Assembly: GCF_900142005.1 (NCBI RefSeq)
Contig: NZ_FQZL01000014.1
Location: 40,447 to 104,446 of the forward strand
Length of the DNA stretch: 64,000 bases
Origin: Dethiosulfatibacter aminovorans DSM 17477
Lineage (GTDB): Bacteria > Bacillota > Clostridia > Tissierellales > Dethiosulfatibacteraceae
Direction: 5' to 3'
This document shows, piece after piece, positions 17,881 to 27,248 of the stretch. The notes beneath the pieces were generated by a model. The model did no database searches, was not told the origin of the DNA, and worked only from the letters and a program-made list of their open reading frames with translations. How positions within the stretch are numbered: the first letter of the stretch is position 1; each line of letters starts with the position of its first letter. Made by a program: the position numbers and the translations under genes.

Positions 17881-17904
17881 AAAAATTGCCGACTGGCAAT
17901 TTTA
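17881..17904 (-). terminator. terminator of second small Cys-protein gene
   Basis: AAAATTGCC/GGCAATTTT around GACT, with a long T-run on the minus strand. Confidence 0.75.
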
Positions 17905-17914
17905 TATCTTCTGA

Positions 17915-18064
17915 TTAATATTCTTGTCTAAAAGCTCTTTCGTAAAGTTCGCATTTCTTAAGCATGCATTTATTGTCAATATTATGAATACAAGTTACGG
18001 TACCACATGCCTTGAACTTTAATTTTGCAACATCGAATTTATTGTCCTTCACACATTTATTCAT
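17915..18064 (-). CDS. small four-cysteine protein, DUF1540-like, copy 2
   Basis: 49 residues from the ATG at 18064 with GGAGG upstream. The core ACGTVTCIHNIDNKCMLKKC is identical to copy 1 except for one residue; N-terminal residues differ, including an extra Cys at position 4. Promoter, gene and terminator are all duplicated in the same order as copy 1, so the whole unit was copied. Confidence 0.75.
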   Translation of the reverse strand: MNKCVKDNKFDVAKLKFKACGTVTCIHNIDNKCMLKKCELYERAFRQEY

Positions 18065-18096
18065 TAATATTTCCTCCTTGTTTATCTTATGGACTA

Positions 18097-18125
18097 AGTA
18101 TACCACTTGATATGCAGGAAGTCAA
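18097..18125 (-). promoter_or_regulatory. sigma-70-type promoter with TCCTGCAT in spacer, copy 2
   Basis: On the minus strand TTGACT (18120-18125), a 17-base spacer containing TCCTGCAT, and TATACT (18097-18102). Same layout as copy 1. Confidence 0.75.
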
Positions 18126-18386
18126 CTATAAATTGCAAAAAAATATAAAAAACAGAGGTAAAACTTATATAATGAACACCAAAATGCAAGATTGAAATAA
18201 AATATGCAAGAATTGGTTTAAGAAATGACGTTCAAACTTGCAAAAAACAGTGTGGGAATTCATAGATTATGCAGTTTTGTGTAATAATGCAAGTTGCGGT
18301 GCAGGAAAATGAATCGAATGATGCAAATTCGTGGGAAATAATAAAATTATGCAAGATGAGGTTTTGGGACTGATTTTGAAAAAAAC

Positions 18387-18424
18387 AAGCAACCATTGGA
18401 AAAATTCCATTCCACGGTTGCTCT
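18387..18424 (-). terminator. terminator of the membrane protein gene at 18454
   Basis: On the minus strand AGCAACCGTGGAAT pairs with ATTCCAATGGTTGCT (imperfect) and is followed by a T-run. Confidence 0.8.
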
Positions 18425-18453
18425 GTTTTGATTAATTAAACTGCATGCAAATA

Positions 18454-19188
18454 TTAGAATTCTATATTGTTTTCATCTGAAAATGGATTTGATCTTGTCG
18501 CGAAAGAGAACAGGAATGGATATTCCTTCTTCTGGTATCCCATATAGGACAGCCACTCTTTTGCAAGACGGGAATACACTCTTTCAACATCTCCTGTCAG
18601 ATGTTCCACATCTTCCCTGGATGCTGCATCAAGATCCTTCCTGGCCCCAAGCTCTTCTATCAGGTGAAGCATGGCAAGGATGAGGTCGGTAAGACCGTCG
18701 TGCTCTATGAGGTGGGGATTCTGGATCAGATTGAGTATGAAACCCTTGTGTGATGCAATCATGTCCTTAATGCTGCAAAGGTCGTCTGAATCCAGGTTAA
18801 GTTTGTATGAGTGGTTGTTCAAACCGTCTCTCATGACTTTTAGCTCCTTAGGCGAAAAATGTACGTTCTCTTCGATTATGGACTTAAGGCTATGTATTTC
18901 GTCGTCTGATGATATAAGTTCCTTTAAAAGGCCGTTTCCCGCCTCACTGAAGAAGACGCTAACCAGAACATTGGTTTTTTCTCTGATTTTTTCCCTTTCC
19001 TGGTCTTCGATTGCTTTGTGGATTATAAGGGATACGAAAATGACTTCGATTGGTATGAAGGCAAGATCTTCCATGAGGTAGAAAGCCACATGGTGGAAAT
19101 CGTGGAACAGCTGGTAATGTATGGCATACAGAATCGATGAGGCAAGCAATAGTACAATGGGAAGTTTGAGTTTATTGATGGTTTTCAT
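18454..19188 (-). CDS. hypothetical membrane protein
   Basis: 244 residues. Two N-terminal transmembrane segments (residues about 9-25 and 42-60) flank a His-rich stretch, HYQLFHDFHHVAFYLMED. A basic/acidic helix (HKAIEDQEREKIREK) and a soluble helical domain follow. The first segment pattern is shared by conserved hypothetical proteins of Firmicutes and methanogens that I cannot name. RBS AAGGAG. Single-gene unit with its own promoter and terminator. No catalytic motif is seen. Confidence 0.75.
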   Translation of the reverse strand: MKTINKLKLPIVLLLASSILYAIHYQLFHDFHHVAFYLMEDLAFIPIEVIFVSLIIHKAIEDQEREKIREKTNVLVSVFFSEAGNGLLKELISSDDEIHSLKSIIEENVHFSPKELKVMRDGLNNHSYKLNLDSDDLCSIKDMIASHKGFILNLIQNPHLIEHDGLTDLILAMLHLIEELGARKDLDAASREDVEHLTGDVERVYSRLAKEWLSYMGYQKKEYPFLFSFATRSNPFSDENNIEF

Positions 19189-19243
19189 TGATACTCCTTA
19201 ATTCATTAATTTTACTTGTTTCGAATAATAAAACTTGTTAATT

Positions 19244-19272
19244 ATTATACAAATTATATTTTGCCGTGTAAA
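19244..19272 (-). promoter_or_regulatory. promoter of the membrane protein gene
   Basis: Minus strand TTTACA (19267-19272), 17-base spacer, TATAAT (19244-19249). Confidence 0.65.
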
Positions 19273-19273
19273 C

Positions 19274-19304
19274 AAAAAATACCCGATTGCCTAGGCAATC
19301 GGGT
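19274..19304 (-). terminator. terminator of the P-type ATPase gene
   Basis: ACCCGATTGCC/GGCAATCGGGT is a perfect stem; the minus strand continues with ATTTTTTG. The 271-base gap holds this and the promoter at 19244. Confidence 0.8.
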
Positions 19305-19459
19305 GTATCCGTACAACAAAACAAAATATATATTTTAAAGAGGGGGGAATTTATAAACCATAATCATTATACACAATATTTTGAGTTTGTAAATGCTCAA
19401 AATATTAAAAAAACGTAACATTTGCGGGACTTAATTTAACCAGCTGAAAATACAGATTG

Positions 19460-22090
19460 TTAAATCTTAAACGTTTTTCCTGCCTCTGCTGCCAGGAAGG
19501 GTATCAGAGATATTGTAAATGCTATTGCAAGCTGATTCAGCGTCATGGAATGTATGTCGAAGATGTTTCTCATGAAAGAAAGCTCAATTATTAAGAAAGT
19601 TAACAAATACGAACCACCAACGGCAAAATTTAAGTATTTGTTCCCGAAAAATCCAGTCTTGAATACGGACTTGTTTTCCGATCTGCCCGAAAATGCCCGT
19701 AATAGCTCGCCGCTTATGAGGGTGAGGAAGGCGAAAGTATTTCCATACTCGTGACCCATTTCGGGATTGATATTGTAACCAATTCTGAAGGAGATCAGTG
19801 CAGCTGCCGCCAATCCTATAGATTGGAAGACTATCCCGGTACCCATTTTTTTGTCTATTATAGGAGACTGGGGATCTCTTGGATTGAAGCTCATAACATC
19901 GTCTTCTTCCGGTTCCATTCCCAGTGCAAATGCAGGGAGGGAATCCGTGATGAGGTTCACCCATAAAAGCTGTATAGGAGTAAGTGGAGAACCCCAATCC
20001 ATGAGCATGGCAGTGAATATGAGAAGAATTTCACCGATATTGCATGAAATAAGGAAGCTTACAAATTTCCTTATGTTGCTGAATATTACGCGGCCTTCCT
20101 TTACCGCTCCTACTATGGAGGAGAAATTGTCATCAGTAAGAATCATGTCTGATGCTTCCTTTGAAACATCGGTGCCGGTGATTCCCATTGCTATTCCTAT
20201 GTCGGCCTTTTTAAGGGAAGGGGCATCGTTTACTCCGTCTCCGGTCATGGCTGCAATCTGGTTGAGATTTCGCAGGGCATCCACTATATGCACCTTGTGC
20301 TGTGGAGACACCCTTGAGAATACATTGATCTTTCCAACTGTATCCATGAAGCTGCTATCGCTCATTTCATCTATTTCAGCGCCTGTGACAGCTTTTTCAT
20401 CTCCTTCAAGGAGCCCTATGTCGCTGCCTATTGCCGATGCTGTAACGGCATGGTCGCCGGTTATCATTATTACCCTTATTCCGGCAGATTTGCATGTGGC
20501 TATTGCATCCTTTGCTTCTTCTCTTGGCGGATCTATCATTCCCGACATGCCGCAAAGGACCATATCATTTTCTTCAGTGGCGGGGTCCGCGGTCTCCGAT
20601 ACCTCCTTGCAGGCGTAGCAGAGGACTCGCAGGGCCTCTTTGGCCCATTTCATGTAAATTTCATTGAGCCTGTCCATGTGTTCCGATATATCATGTAGCT
20701 GGCCGTCGATTTCTATCCTGGTGCATGCCTTGAAGATGGAATCGGGAGCTCCCTTTGTGAACATCATTGTTTTCCCGTCTATGCTGTGTACGGTACTCAT
20801 CATCTTTCTTTCGGAGTCGAAGGGGAATTCCTTTAGTCTGGGATAGTTTGAAATCGTCTCCTCGTGGTCAAGTCCGCCTTTTTCACCCATAACAAGTAGT
20901 GCACCCTCTGTAGGGTCTCCAAGCACTCCTTCATTTTCAACATCCAGTTTTGAATCATTGCAGAGGATTCCTGTTAGAAGCATGTTCCTGAAGCTTTCTT
21001 CCTTGTATGTTCCCTCGATTTTCCCTTCAAGACTGTAGCCGGTACCTGTTATGTCGAATTCGCCTGAACCGTTGAAGACCTTTGTTACAGTCATCTTGTT
21101 CTGCGTCAGTGTTCCTGTCTTGTCGGAGCAGATCACGGTTGTGCTTCCCAGTGTTTCCACAGAACCAAGATTTTTGACAAGTACATTATTGCTTACCATT
21201 TTCTTCATTCCAAGGGCCAGTATTACCGTTACTATCGCAGGCAGTCCTTCGGGAACTGCAGCCACTGCGAGGCTGATTGAAACCATGAAAATTTCCATAA
21301 GATCCATTTTCCTGTAGAATCCAAGGGTGAAGATGATAACGCAAACCACGAGACAGGTTATTCCCAACTTGCCGCCGAGGGAGTTAAGCTTTTTCTGAAG
21401 CGGGGTTTCCTCATCTTCTTCATCAAGCATTTCTGCTATCTTGCCCATTTCAGTATCCATTCCGGTCTTGACAACTATTCCCCTTGCCCGTCCATAGGTT
21501 ACTATTGTGCTCATGAAGGCGGAATTGATTCGTTCGGCAACGGGTACCTTTTCATCAAGGACTGCGGAACAGTCCTTTTCCACTGCAACGGATTCTCCTG
21601 TAAGGGCGGATTCTTCCACTTTCAGGTTTACGGCTTCTGCAAGCCTTATGTCTGCCGGGACAAAGTTTCCTGCTTCCAGTTCTATGATATCACCTGGCAC
21701 AAGGAGGTGGGATTCTATTTCCATGACCTTGCCGTCCCTTAAGACCCGGGCGTTTGGTGATGTCATGTCCTTTAAGGCCTTTACGGCATCTCCCGCGCTT
21801 TTTTCCTGTCGTGCACCTACTAGCGAGTTCAGTACAACTATTATCATGATCACCATACCTTCTGTGAACTCTCCTATTATTGCCGATACAAGGGCTGCCA
21901 GTAGAAGTATGATTATAAGGATGCTCTTGAACTGATTGAAGAAGAGCTGCAGAAATGTTTCGCTTCTACCCTCCTTGAGCCTGTTTTCTCCATATTCCTT
22001 GAGACGTTTTTCGGCTTCCGATGCAGAAAGACCGGAATCCATGTCCGATTTGAGTTCGGAAGTCAATTCTTCGATACTTTTATTGTGCAT
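19460..22090 (-). CDS. P-type Ca2+-transporting ATPase (P2A)
   Basis: 876 residues from the ATG at 22090 (AGGAGGTT upstream; an in-frame extension to 22138 lacks a site). Actuator motif LTGES, phosphorylation motif CSDKTGTLTQNK, hinge MTGDGVNDAPSLKKADIG, and about ten membrane segments. Ion-site residues are of the SERCA/LMCA1 type: PEGLPA in M4, NIGE in M5 and NLITDSLPA in M6, indicating Ca2+ export coupled to ATP. Single gene with its own terminator. Mn2+ or other divalent ions cannot be excluded. Confidence 0.9.
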   Translation of the reverse strand: MHNKSIEELTSELKSDMDSGLSASEAEKRLKEYGENRLKEGRSETFLQLFFNQFKSILIIILLLAALVSAIIGEFTEGMVIMIIVVLNSLVGARQEKSAGDAVKALKDMTSPNARVLRDGKVMEIESHLLVPGDIIELEAGNFVPADIRLAEAVNLKVEESALTGESVAVEKDCSAVLDEKVPVAERINSAFMSTIVTYGRARGIVVKTGMDTEMGKIAEMLDEEDEETPLQKKLNSLGGKLGITCLVVCVIIFTLGFYRKMDLMEIFMVSISLAVAAVPEGLPAIVTVILALGMKKMVSNNVLVKNLGSVETLGSTTVICSDKTGTLTQNKMTVTKVFNGSGEFDITGTGYSLEGKIEGTYKEESFRNMLLTGILCNDSKLDVENEGVLGDPTEGALLVMGEKGGLDHEETISNYPRLKEFPFDSERKMMSTVHSIDGKTMMFTKGAPDSIFKACTRIEIDGQLHDISEHMDRLNEIYMKWAKEALRVLCYACKEVSETADPATEENDMVLCGMSGMIDPPREEAKDAIATCKSAGIRVIMITGDHAVTASAIGSDIGLLEGDEKAVTGAEIDEMSDSSFMDTVGKINVFSRVSPQHKVHIVDALRNLNQIAAMTGDGVNDAPSLKKADIGIAMGITGTDVSKEASDMILTDDNFSSIVGAVKEGRVIFSNIRKFVSFLISCNIGEILLIFTAMLMDWGSPLTPIQLLWVNLITDSLPAFALGMEPEEDDVMSFNPRDPQSPIIDKKMGTGIVFQSIGLAAAALISFRIGYNINPEMGHEYGNTFAFLTLISGELLRAFSGRSENKSVFKTGFFGNKYLNFAVGGSYLLTFLIIELSFMRNIFDIHSMTLNQLAIAFTISLIPFLAAEAGKTFKI

Positions 22091-22200
22091 GTGAACCTCC
22101 TCGTGAGTGTAAAACTGCATACATATATTATAATACAAGATTGCAATAAAGAATATGGCTTAATGCAGGAACTGCTCTTCGTTTGAATATTCATGCAATA

Positions 22201-22240
22201 AAAAAGGTCAGCTTGACTCTGAAGAGCCCTGCTGACCTTT
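22201..22240 (-). terminator. terminator of folC
   Basis: GGTCAGC/GCTGACC stem with a T-run on the minus strand. Confidence 0.85.
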
Positions 22241-22244
22241 ATCC

Positions 22245-23552
22245 TTATCTTTCCTCTATATACTTGAGTATTGCTTTCCTCGCATCTCCTATCATGTACA
22301 GTGACCCGCAGTAGATGTTTATATCCTTTTCGCCGGTCTTGATATATCTGGTTGATGCCTGTATGTCGTTGCAGGCTGTGACTTCAATATCGGAGTGGAC
22401 TCTGAACATTTCAGCGGTCACCTCGGCTTCTTGAGCCCTTGGGTTGTTTGGTGTGAGAGTCACTGCGCTTTTGACATAGGGAAGCAGCATCTTTATGGAT
22501 GTGGTCACATCCTTGTCTCCCAGCATGCCGAAGAACAGATTGATGTCATAACCCTTGAAATAATCCCTTATATTTGAGCTGAGAGTTGCTATTCCGTCGG
22601 GGTTGTGAGCTCCGTCTATGATTATCATGGGGTCCTTTGACAGGATTTCCATCCTTCCCTTGAATTTCACGTTTTTCATTCCATTGAGGATGTTGCCCTT
22701 GGATATGTTGTATCCTTTGCTTATGAGTATATCCACGGTTTTAAGCACAACCAGTGAATTGATAGACTGATGAGCCCCAATTAGACTCAGATCGAATTCG
22801 TATATGCCTGTTTTGTTTTCTAGGTTCAGGTATCTCAGCTTCTGCCCTTCGGGGCTGAAATCAAGGATTTCAATATCATCCTTGTCCACAAGGTGGACTC
22901 TTGAAATCTTGTTGAAGGCCATTTCCCTTATAACATTGAAAACCGATTTCTTTTGCGGGTATACCACAACCTGGCTTCCTTTTTTTATTATTGATGCCTT
23001 TTCATAGGCTATTTTTTCAACGGTATCCCCAAGGTATTCGCTGTGGTCCTTGCTTATGCTTGTTATTATGACAACTTCAGGTTTTTCGATTACGTTGGTG
23101 GCGTCAAGTCTTCCTCCCATGCCCACCTCCAGCACCACTATATCAACCTGCATTATGTGGAAGTAATAGAATGCTACGGCGGTTACTATCTCAAATTCCG
23201 TAGGATGGTTTTTTCCTTCCCTGACCATTCTGTCAACGGCTCCCTTTACAACGGAAACACAGTTGATAAGGTCGTCCTTGTCCATAAGTTCATTGTCTAT
23301 CTGGATCCTTTCCCTGAAGTCTTCAAGGTATGGGGAGGTGAACAAACCCGTCTTGTAACCTGCATCCTTAAGTATGTAGGAAAGCATGGTGCACGTCGAT
23401 CCCTTTCCGTTTGTTCCCGCCGCATGAATGTATTTAAGTTTTTTATGCGGGTTGCCCATGAGGTTGAGAAGGTATGTGATGTTCTCCAGCCCAAGCTTTG
23501 ACCCGAATCTGTATGTTGAATGTATATATTGCAGTGCTTCTTCGTAATTCAT
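22245..23552 (-). CDS. folC: folylpolyglutamate synthase / dihydrofolate synthase
   Basis: 435 residues, the normal length for FolC. The Mur-ligase-type P-loop is HAAGTNGKGSTCTML (residues about 39-53), followed by GLFTSPYLEDFRERIQID, VLEVGMGGRLDATNVI and IIDGAHNPDGI. It adds glutamate to folates with ATP; some enzymes also make dihydrofolate from dihydropteroate. RBS GAGGAG. A stand-alone minus-strand gene between the ATPase and the hydantoinase-family gene. Confidence 0.93.
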   Translation of the reverse strand: MNYEEALQYIHSTYRFGSKLGLENITYLLNLMGNPHKKLKYIHAAGTNGKGSTCTMLSYILKDAGYKTGLFTSPYLEDFRERIQIDNELMDKDDLINCVSVVKGAVDRMVREGKNHPTEFEIVTAVAFYYFHIMQVDIVVLEVGMGGRLDATNVIEKPEVVIITSISKDHSEYLGDTVEKIAYEKASIIKKGSQVVVYPQKKSVFNVIREMAFNKISRVHLVDKDDIEILDFSPEGQKLRYLNLENKTGIYEFDLSLIGAHQSINSLVVLKTVDILISKGYNISKGNILNGMKNVKFKGRMEILSKDPMIIIDGAHNPDGIATLSSNIRDYFKGYDINLFFGMLGDKDVTTSIKMLLPYVKSAVTLTPNNPRAQEAEVTAEMFRVHSDIEVTACNDIQASTRYIKTGEKDINIYCGSLYMIGDARKAILKYIEER

Positions 23553-23654
23553 CTTTTATTCTCCTCGACTAATATATAGCTCGCGTGTCTGACTCAGTAC
23601 AGCGACTTTGTCTTATCTGCAGTATATACAAATATTTGTTCTTAATCAAGTGAA

Positions 23655-23688
23655 AATTGCCGATGACATTTTTCGTCAACGGCAATTA
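23655..23688 (-). terminator. terminator of hydantoinase-family gene
   Basis: AATTGCCGTTGACGA pairs imperfectly with TGTCATCGGCAATT and is followed by Ts on the minus strand. Confidence 0.7.
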
Positions 23689-23709
23689 TTTCCGATATAC
23701 GGTATTCTT

Positions 23710-25662
23710 TTAATTCCATGCAGGCTTACCGGTAAGGCTCAGCTCTATGTTTGATTCGATGAATATATTGTCCTCGTCGTTAGGGCTCTGTCCTGCATAT
23801 ATGTCGTGTATATCCTTGTCAATCTTTACGTCTGTTATGTCGGTGGACAGGGAAGTATTCATCAGGTGATTCGTTCCTTTCTCCACTGCTGCATTTTTTG
23901 CCGATTCCACATCTTCAAAAATCTCCCTTCCCCAGGGCGAGTGCATTATTGCACCTCCATTTCCATCGGAGTTTATTACAATGCTTATCTTCTCATATAC
24001 GTTGCCGGAAGCGGCACCTATGGCGTTTGCTACATCCGCATTTTCGGGTATGTAAAGCTGCCCGTTCAGAAGATCTGATACCTGGGGCATATAGGCTTTA
24101 ACGGGAGCGCCTATGGCGACTATTGGAGTCTTGAAGCTGCAGGATACATCGAAGGATGAGGATTCGCTGTTTCCTTTGAGCATCTTTTCTATGAACAGCT
24201 TCGCATTTTTCTCGTTCTTGTCAAATGTTTCACCGTCATAGTCCATGGCGCTTTCGATTATTGATTTTGAAATCTTTTTTACAGTTTCGTGCAAAATTCT
24301 TGAAGCTAGCGCGCTTTTGGTGGTTCCGAGCTCTTTTGCCATTATCTCCACTGCAGCAGAAGCTGTCCTGGCGTCATGCTGTTCATAGATTTCCGTTGCA
24401 TGGAGGATGTCCGTTGGAGTCAGGGAAATCAATTTGATGACACCTTTTTTTTGAAGAGTATTCAGATATATGCGACTGAAGTCATTTCCCAGATTGCTTA
24501 CAAGATAGTTGTACGTATGAGGACCCTTTTCCAGGGCGGAAGCTATGATTTTTTCCCGGTCTGTCAGTTGCTTTGCCTTTCCGACAAGCTTGTACCCTTC
24601 AATGGAATTGAAGCGGTATACATTGGCGCCTGAGTAGTAGTCCCTTATTTCATCGGCAAGATAGGAGCAATTGATGCCTGCTTCAGAGAAGGGGATTGAT
24701 TTTTCCGGTCCGATTTTTATGTCTTCAAGACTGTTTATCCGGACGATGCTGTCTCCTCCAACTCCGTAGGTGTTTATTTTTGCGGACTTGACCCGGGTAT
24801 GCCATCCGCCTACCTTTGCACCTTCCATGTCAATCTTTGGTATGTTGTTTCTGATTAGGGCTATGTCCGTTGTAGTTCCGCCTATGTCCACGATCAGGGC
24901 GTCCTTCAGGTCCATGAGCTTTTTTGCACCTATGATGCTTGAGGCAGGGCCTGAAAGTATTGTTTCAATGGGCTTAAGCATGGCGGTTTCCTCGTCCATC
25001 AGCGAACCGTCCCCCTTTACAACCATGAGTGGAGCCTTGATGTTTTTTTCGAGGAGTACCTTTCTTACGCTTTTGATAAGCGATTCTATGGTGGGCAGTA
25101 TCTTTGCATTAAGTGATGCCGTCACGGCCCGTTCATGAAAGCCCAGCTTTGATGTAAGCTCGTGCCCGCAGACGACGGGCTTACCGGTTCTTTTGTATAT
25201 GAACTCCCTTGCAAGCAGTTCGTGTTCTGGATTTCTTACGCTGAAGTAGCTGGAGACGGAAAATGTTTCAACTTTCCTGTCAAGCTCGTCTACAGCCTTC
25301 ATAAGCATGTCCGTGTCAAGAGGTTCCTTTTCGTTTCCGTAAATGTCGTGACCGCCTCCGATGACACGGCAATTCTTGTTTGGCAGCGTGTCTATCATCT
25401 CATGTCCTATGAGTATGGTTCCGGCTTCGCAGCCCCTGCCTTCAACTATGGCATTAGTTGCCAGGGTAGTTGACAAGGATACTCCTGAGACCCTTAAGTG
25501 TTCCGGTATTTCCAGGCTGTCTATGCTGTCCTTGATTCCGTGTACCAGGTTTTCATATGTTGTAAGAGATTTTGCTTTGGCAATTATTTTGTTTTTTTCT
25601 TTATCATAGAGTACGGAGTCCGTATAGGTGCCGCCCGTATCTATTCCAAGTATATAAGCCAT
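23710..25662 (-). CDS. hydantoinase/oxoprolinase family protein (HyuA-type)
   Basis: 650 residues. The N-terminal segment MAYILGIDTGGTYTDSVLYD and a second phosphate loop VDIGGTTTDIALI (about residues 258-270) are hallmarks of the ASKHA-fold hydantoinase/oxoprolinase A family, which uses ATP to open hydantoins, 5-oxoproline or related rings, or to carboxylate ketones. The length fits the A subunit alone. No B subunit adjoins it, and the next genes are unrelated, so the substrate is open. The start has only GGAAAG upstream. Confidence 0.82.
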   Translation of the reverse strand: MAYILGIDTGGTYTDSVLYDKEKNKIIAKAKSLTTYENLVHGIKDSIDSLEIPEHLRVSGVSLSTTLATNAIVEGRGCEAGTILIGHEMIDTLPNKNCRVIGGGHDIYGNEKEPLDTDMLMKAVDELDRKVETFSVSSYFSVRNPEHELLAREFIYKRTGKPVVCGHELTSKLGFHERAVTASLNAKILPTIESLIKSVRKVLLEKNIKAPLMVVKGDGSLMDEETAMLKPIETILSGPASSIIGAKKLMDLKDALIVDIGGTTTDIALIRNNIPKIDMEGAKVGGWHTRVKSAKINTYGVGGDSIVRINSLEDIKIGPEKSIPFSEAGINCSYLADEIRDYYSGANVYRFNSIEGYKLVGKAKQLTDREKIIASALEKGPHTYNYLVSNLGNDFSRIYLNTLQKKGVIKLISLTPTDILHATEIYEQHDARTASAAVEIMAKELGTTKSALASRILHETVKKISKSIIESAMDYDGETFDKNEKNAKLFIEKMLKGNSESSSFDVSCSFKTPIVAIGAPVKAYMPQVSDLLNGQLYIPENADVANAIGAASGNVYEKISIVINSDGNGGAIMHSPWGREIFEDVESAKNAAVEKGTNHLMNTSLSTDITDVKIDKDIHDIYAGQSPNDEDNIFIESNIELSLTGKPAWN

Positions 25663-25873
25663 GATTCACTTTCCGTTCGTTTATTGATATCTATATGATA
25701 CTACTAAGAATAGTTGCGTATTATAACATATTTATACAGAAATATAACAAATTTTGTATAAAACTTGGCTATGCAACATAATGTCATAATATTTTTACAA
25801 TTTCATCAAATGCTTTTCTTCTCTTCATGTGACCAAAGCGGTTGTTAAGTCGCGAAGGAAACTTTCCCAAGCT
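25663..25873. other. gap without recognised gene
   Basis: AT-rich 211 bases between the hydantoinase-family gene and the next terminator. No promoter was convincingly recognised. Confidence 0.5.
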
Positions 25874-25901
25874 ACAAAAAAGCCGGCGTCTGCCGGCTTT
25901 T
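25874..25901 (-). terminator. terminator of glycosyltransferase gene
   Basis: AAAAGCCGGC/GCCGGCTTTTTT with a 5-base loop. Confidence 0.85.
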
Positions 25902-25917
25902 CAATAGTTACTGTGTT

Positions 25918-27015
25918 CTACATTATGTGTCTGCTAAGAAGGTCGTCCACTATCCTTTTTGACGATTCGGGATTGTAGAATCGTCTAAGGTTTCTTTTCA
26001 TCTTTTTTAATACCTTTGGACTATTCACTAGTTTCAACACAAGAGATGCAACATCGCTTGTATTCTTTGCAATAAGAGCAGCTCCCTTGCTTTTGAAGTA
26101 TTCTGCATTTTCCTTTTCCTGCCCAGGTACGGGCTTGTAAAGTATCAGCGGCAGGTTTGCTGCTGCAGCTTCACTGAGTGTTATTCCTCCGGGCTTTGTA
26201 ACCATAAGATCGGCTATCTTGTAGAGTTCGTGTATTTCATCTATATAGCCAAAGGAATGTATGTTTTTAAGATTCATTGAATCAATCTTTCTTTTGAGCT
26301 TGCCGTTGTTGCCGCATACGATTATTGTCTGCAGTTCCTCGTGTCTGTTCAGTTCCCGGCACAGTTTGCCCGGATCCTTCAATAGGCCGTTTGCTCCTGC
26401 AGATATGAGAACCGTTTTTTTGTCTGCCTTGATGCCGTATTTGGTATAGACTTCATCCATATCCAGATTCTTCTCAAACTCTGTTCTAATAGGTATCCCC
26501 GTAACTTCAAGCTTGCTGGTCGGAATGTTCATCTCCTGAAGCTTTTTCTTGAGGTCGTCCGTAGCCAGATATATCCTGTCAAGATTGTCATTGATCCAAA
26601 GCCTGTGGCAGCAGTAGTCCGTAACAACATTGACGACGGGTATCTGATAGCCAATCTTTCTGGAGTATTCCGCTGCAGACATTACAGGAAATGTATTGAC
26701 TATAATGTCCGGCTTGAATTTTCCGGTGACGACTTTAAGGGTGCTGTAGCCGAACCTTCCATATAAGTGTATGAGCTTTGTCCTGGATATCCTGTCTATT
26801 CCATAGTAAAAACGGGAGTATGTGTTTCCAAGATTGAAGATCCTTTCATAGGTCCTGGATATGTTGTTTGTGATAATGGGATGGGACTCTGTGAAAATAT
26901 CGTAGAGCAGAACATTGCATCCCTGTTGGCTGAATGTTTCCTTGAGGGATTGTGCTGCCATTTTATGTCCGTTTCCAAATGGTGCAGTCAATATTAGTAT
27001 ATTAATTTTTTTCAT
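25918..27015 (-). CDS. MGDG-synthase/UgtP-type diacylglycerol glycosyltransferase
   Basis: 365 residues from the ATG at 27015 (GAAGGTGAT upstream). The start LILTAPFGNGHKMAA is the N-terminal signature of the monogalactosyldiacylglycerol synthase family; the C-terminal GT-B donor site shows SAGANGLLKDPG, VTKPGGITLSEAAAANLPLI and PGQEKENAEYF. The family transfers hexose from UDP-sugar to diacylglycerol at the inner membrane face, making glycolipids and anchors for lipoteichoic acid. The exact sugar and processivity are not readable. Monocistronic and divergent from citC. Confidence 0.85.
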   Translation of the reverse strand: MKKINILILTAPFGNGHKMAAQSLKETFSQQGCNVLLYDIFTESHPIITNNISRTYERIFNLGNTYSRFYYGIDRISRTKLIHLYGRFGYSTLKVVTGKFKPDIIVNTFPVMSAAEYSRKIGYQIPVVNVVTDYCCHRLWINDNLDRIYLATDDLKKKLQEMNIPTSKLEVTGIPIRTEFEKNLDMDEVYTKYGIKADKKTVLISAGANGLLKDPGKLCRELNRHEELQTIIVCGNNGKLKRKIDSMNLKNIHSFGYIDEIHELYKIADLMVTKPGGITLSEAAAANLPLILYKPVPGQEKENAEYFKSKGAALIAKNTSDVASLVLKLVNSPKVLKKMKRNLRRFYNPESSKRIVDDLLSRHIM

Positions 27016-27248
27016 AAAATCACCTTCGCTATTAATGATTATATCATAAATCATCAAGATTTGGTTAGTGTTAAGGAGAGATTAAGAAATAATTAAGAGA
27101 AGTTATTTTTTTTTGATATATGTATACCTATTGGGTGTATAATTAATATATATGAATATTTATCAGAATTAATCCCAAAATACTTCATCTCCAAGCAATG
27201 CGAAGGTGGGTAGTTCAATTGGTGATATCCGGAAAAAGGGAGGACGGC

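Larger units (their letters stand above)
17525..18360. repeat. dispersed TGCAAG / TGCAGG motif array
   Basis: About a dozen copies of ATGCAAG, ATGCAGG or close variants lie in the noncoding stretches around the twin genes, for example at 17598, 17618, 17725, 18111, 18184, 18203, 18287 and 18349. A longer composite (TGCAGGA, about 15 bases, then TTGCAAA-like) recurs at about 17530, 17727, 18113 and 18300. The gaps 17523-17880 and 18126-18386 hold nothing else recognised. Confidence 0.5.

Noticed and set aside
17525..18360. CRISPR-like array around the small Cys-protein genes
   Set aside because: The repeated words are 7-8 bases, irregularly spaced and partly in promoters; no constant repeat-spacer unit.
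25830..25875. CGCGAAGGAAA near 25846 shared with the leader at 4903
   Set aside because: A short match only; the surrounding stems of the leader are not present.
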